Below, piece by piece: positions 63,756 through 64,000 of a DNA stretch of 64,000 bases; the stretch's first letter is position 1; every line of letters starts with the position of its first letter. The translations under genes and the position numbers were made by a program. Source of the DNA: Alphaproteobacteria bacterium (GTDB taxonomy: Bacteria > Pseudomonadota > Alphaproteobacteria > JAQWUY01); NCBI GenBank assembly GCA_029250225.1, contig JAQWUY010000010.1, positions 1 through 64,000 on the forward strand, written 5' to 3'. The notes under the pieces are model-generated. The model had not been told where the DNA came from, made no database searches, and was given only the letters and a program-made list of their open reading frames with translations.

Positions 63756-64000
63756 ATGACAAAAAGTATAATTTGGTTTAGAAACGATTTAAGAATAAAA
63801 GATAACCCTGCTTTGCACGATGCAGTGAAAAATGGGGAAATATTAGCTATATATATCTATGATAGTAATGAATCCATAGGCCAAGCATCTAAATATTGGT
63901 TACATAACTCCTTAAAATCGTTAAATAAGGATTTGAATAATAAATTAAATGTTTATTCAGGTAAGCCCTTACAAATATTAAATAAATTAATTAAAAAATT
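63756..64000 (+). CDS. Deoxyribodipyrimidine photolyase (5' part, cut by window edge)
   Basis: Only the first 81 codons are present. The start MTKSIIWFRNDLRIKDNPALHDAV is the photolyase/cryptochrome N-terminal domain (WFRNDLR-x-DNPAL), followed by LAIYIYD and YWLHNSLKSLNKDL. The enzyme uses light and FAD to split pyrimidine dimers. It suggests a sunlit habitat. The rest lies beyond the window. Confidence 0.9.
   Translation, partial: MTKSIIWFRNDLRIKDNPALHDAVKNGEILAIYIYDSNESIGQASKYWLHNSLKSLNKDLNNKLNVYSGKPLQILNKLIKK

Overview
The window is one contiguous stretch of a very AT-rich alphaproteobacterial chromosome. The class is suggested by gene order: dnaG-rpoD followed by tRNA-Ile2(CAU), polA/rph/rdgB/hemW, rsmI-yraN-gshB opposite an lpoA-like gene, pfkB-DUF1285-cca, and rimP-nusA-ylxR-infB-rbfA-truB-rpsO-pnp. 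Dense packing, ATGA-type overlaps and a light-dependent photolyase at the right edge suggest a streamlined, possibly free-living cell. The species cannot be fixed from the sequence alone. No CRISPR array, transposase, integrase or rRNA operon is visible, and no stretch over 300 bases lacks a gene.

Layout. 1-4.1 kb: tRNA-Ile2, rpoD, dnaG. 4.1-5.2 kb: cobalt transporter cbtAB under a cobalamin riboswitch. 5.2-18.2 kb: glutathione synthesis, 16S rRNA methylation, RNase PH/ITPase/HemW, DNA polymerase I, an ABC ATPase, a SpoU methyltransferase and rlmN. 18.2-26.7 kb: ABC-F protein, MATE exporter, peptidoglycan amidase, CCA enzyme, AmpG permease, pyrophosphatase. 38.3-44.5 kb: nadABC, lepA, a glycosyltransferase. 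44.6-49.6 kb: rnpB, then a TPP-riboswitch operon (thiD, thiZ, thiX, thiY, tenA, thiE) for salvage of thiamine pyrimidine. 49.6-51.3 kb: a UbiH-type hydroxylase and a secreted basic protein. 51.4-54.5 kb: a restriction-modification island (HNH nuclease, beta-class N-methyltransferase, C5-cytosine methyltransferase). 54.6-63.7 kb: the translation and RNA-decay operons. 63.8 kb to the end: the start of a photolyase gene.

The most interesting region is 26.7-38.0 kb. Two intact sets of phage-derived genes sit among housekeeping genes. A lysis cassette (membrane/coiled-coil protein, SleB-type hydrolase, holin of the family named for gene-transfer-agent release) is on the plus strand at 26.9-28.2 kb. 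A T7-like structural set (capsid, decoration protein, gp11-like, gp12-like, tail fibre, large terminase) is on the minus strand at 30.8-37.8 kb. They face each other across pyrD, a HAD hydrolase and plsC. No integrase, replication or repressor gene, portal or scaffold is in view. Both sets start from a promoter-like region carrying nearly the same 18-bp box (17 of 18 bases identical), and both have an intrinsic-terminator hairpin in the leader about 60 nt before the first gene. This suggests one regulon controlling a dispersed, podovirus-derived particle, either gene-transfer-agent-like or a domesticated prophage. The head gene set visible here is incomplete, so particle formation remains an inference.
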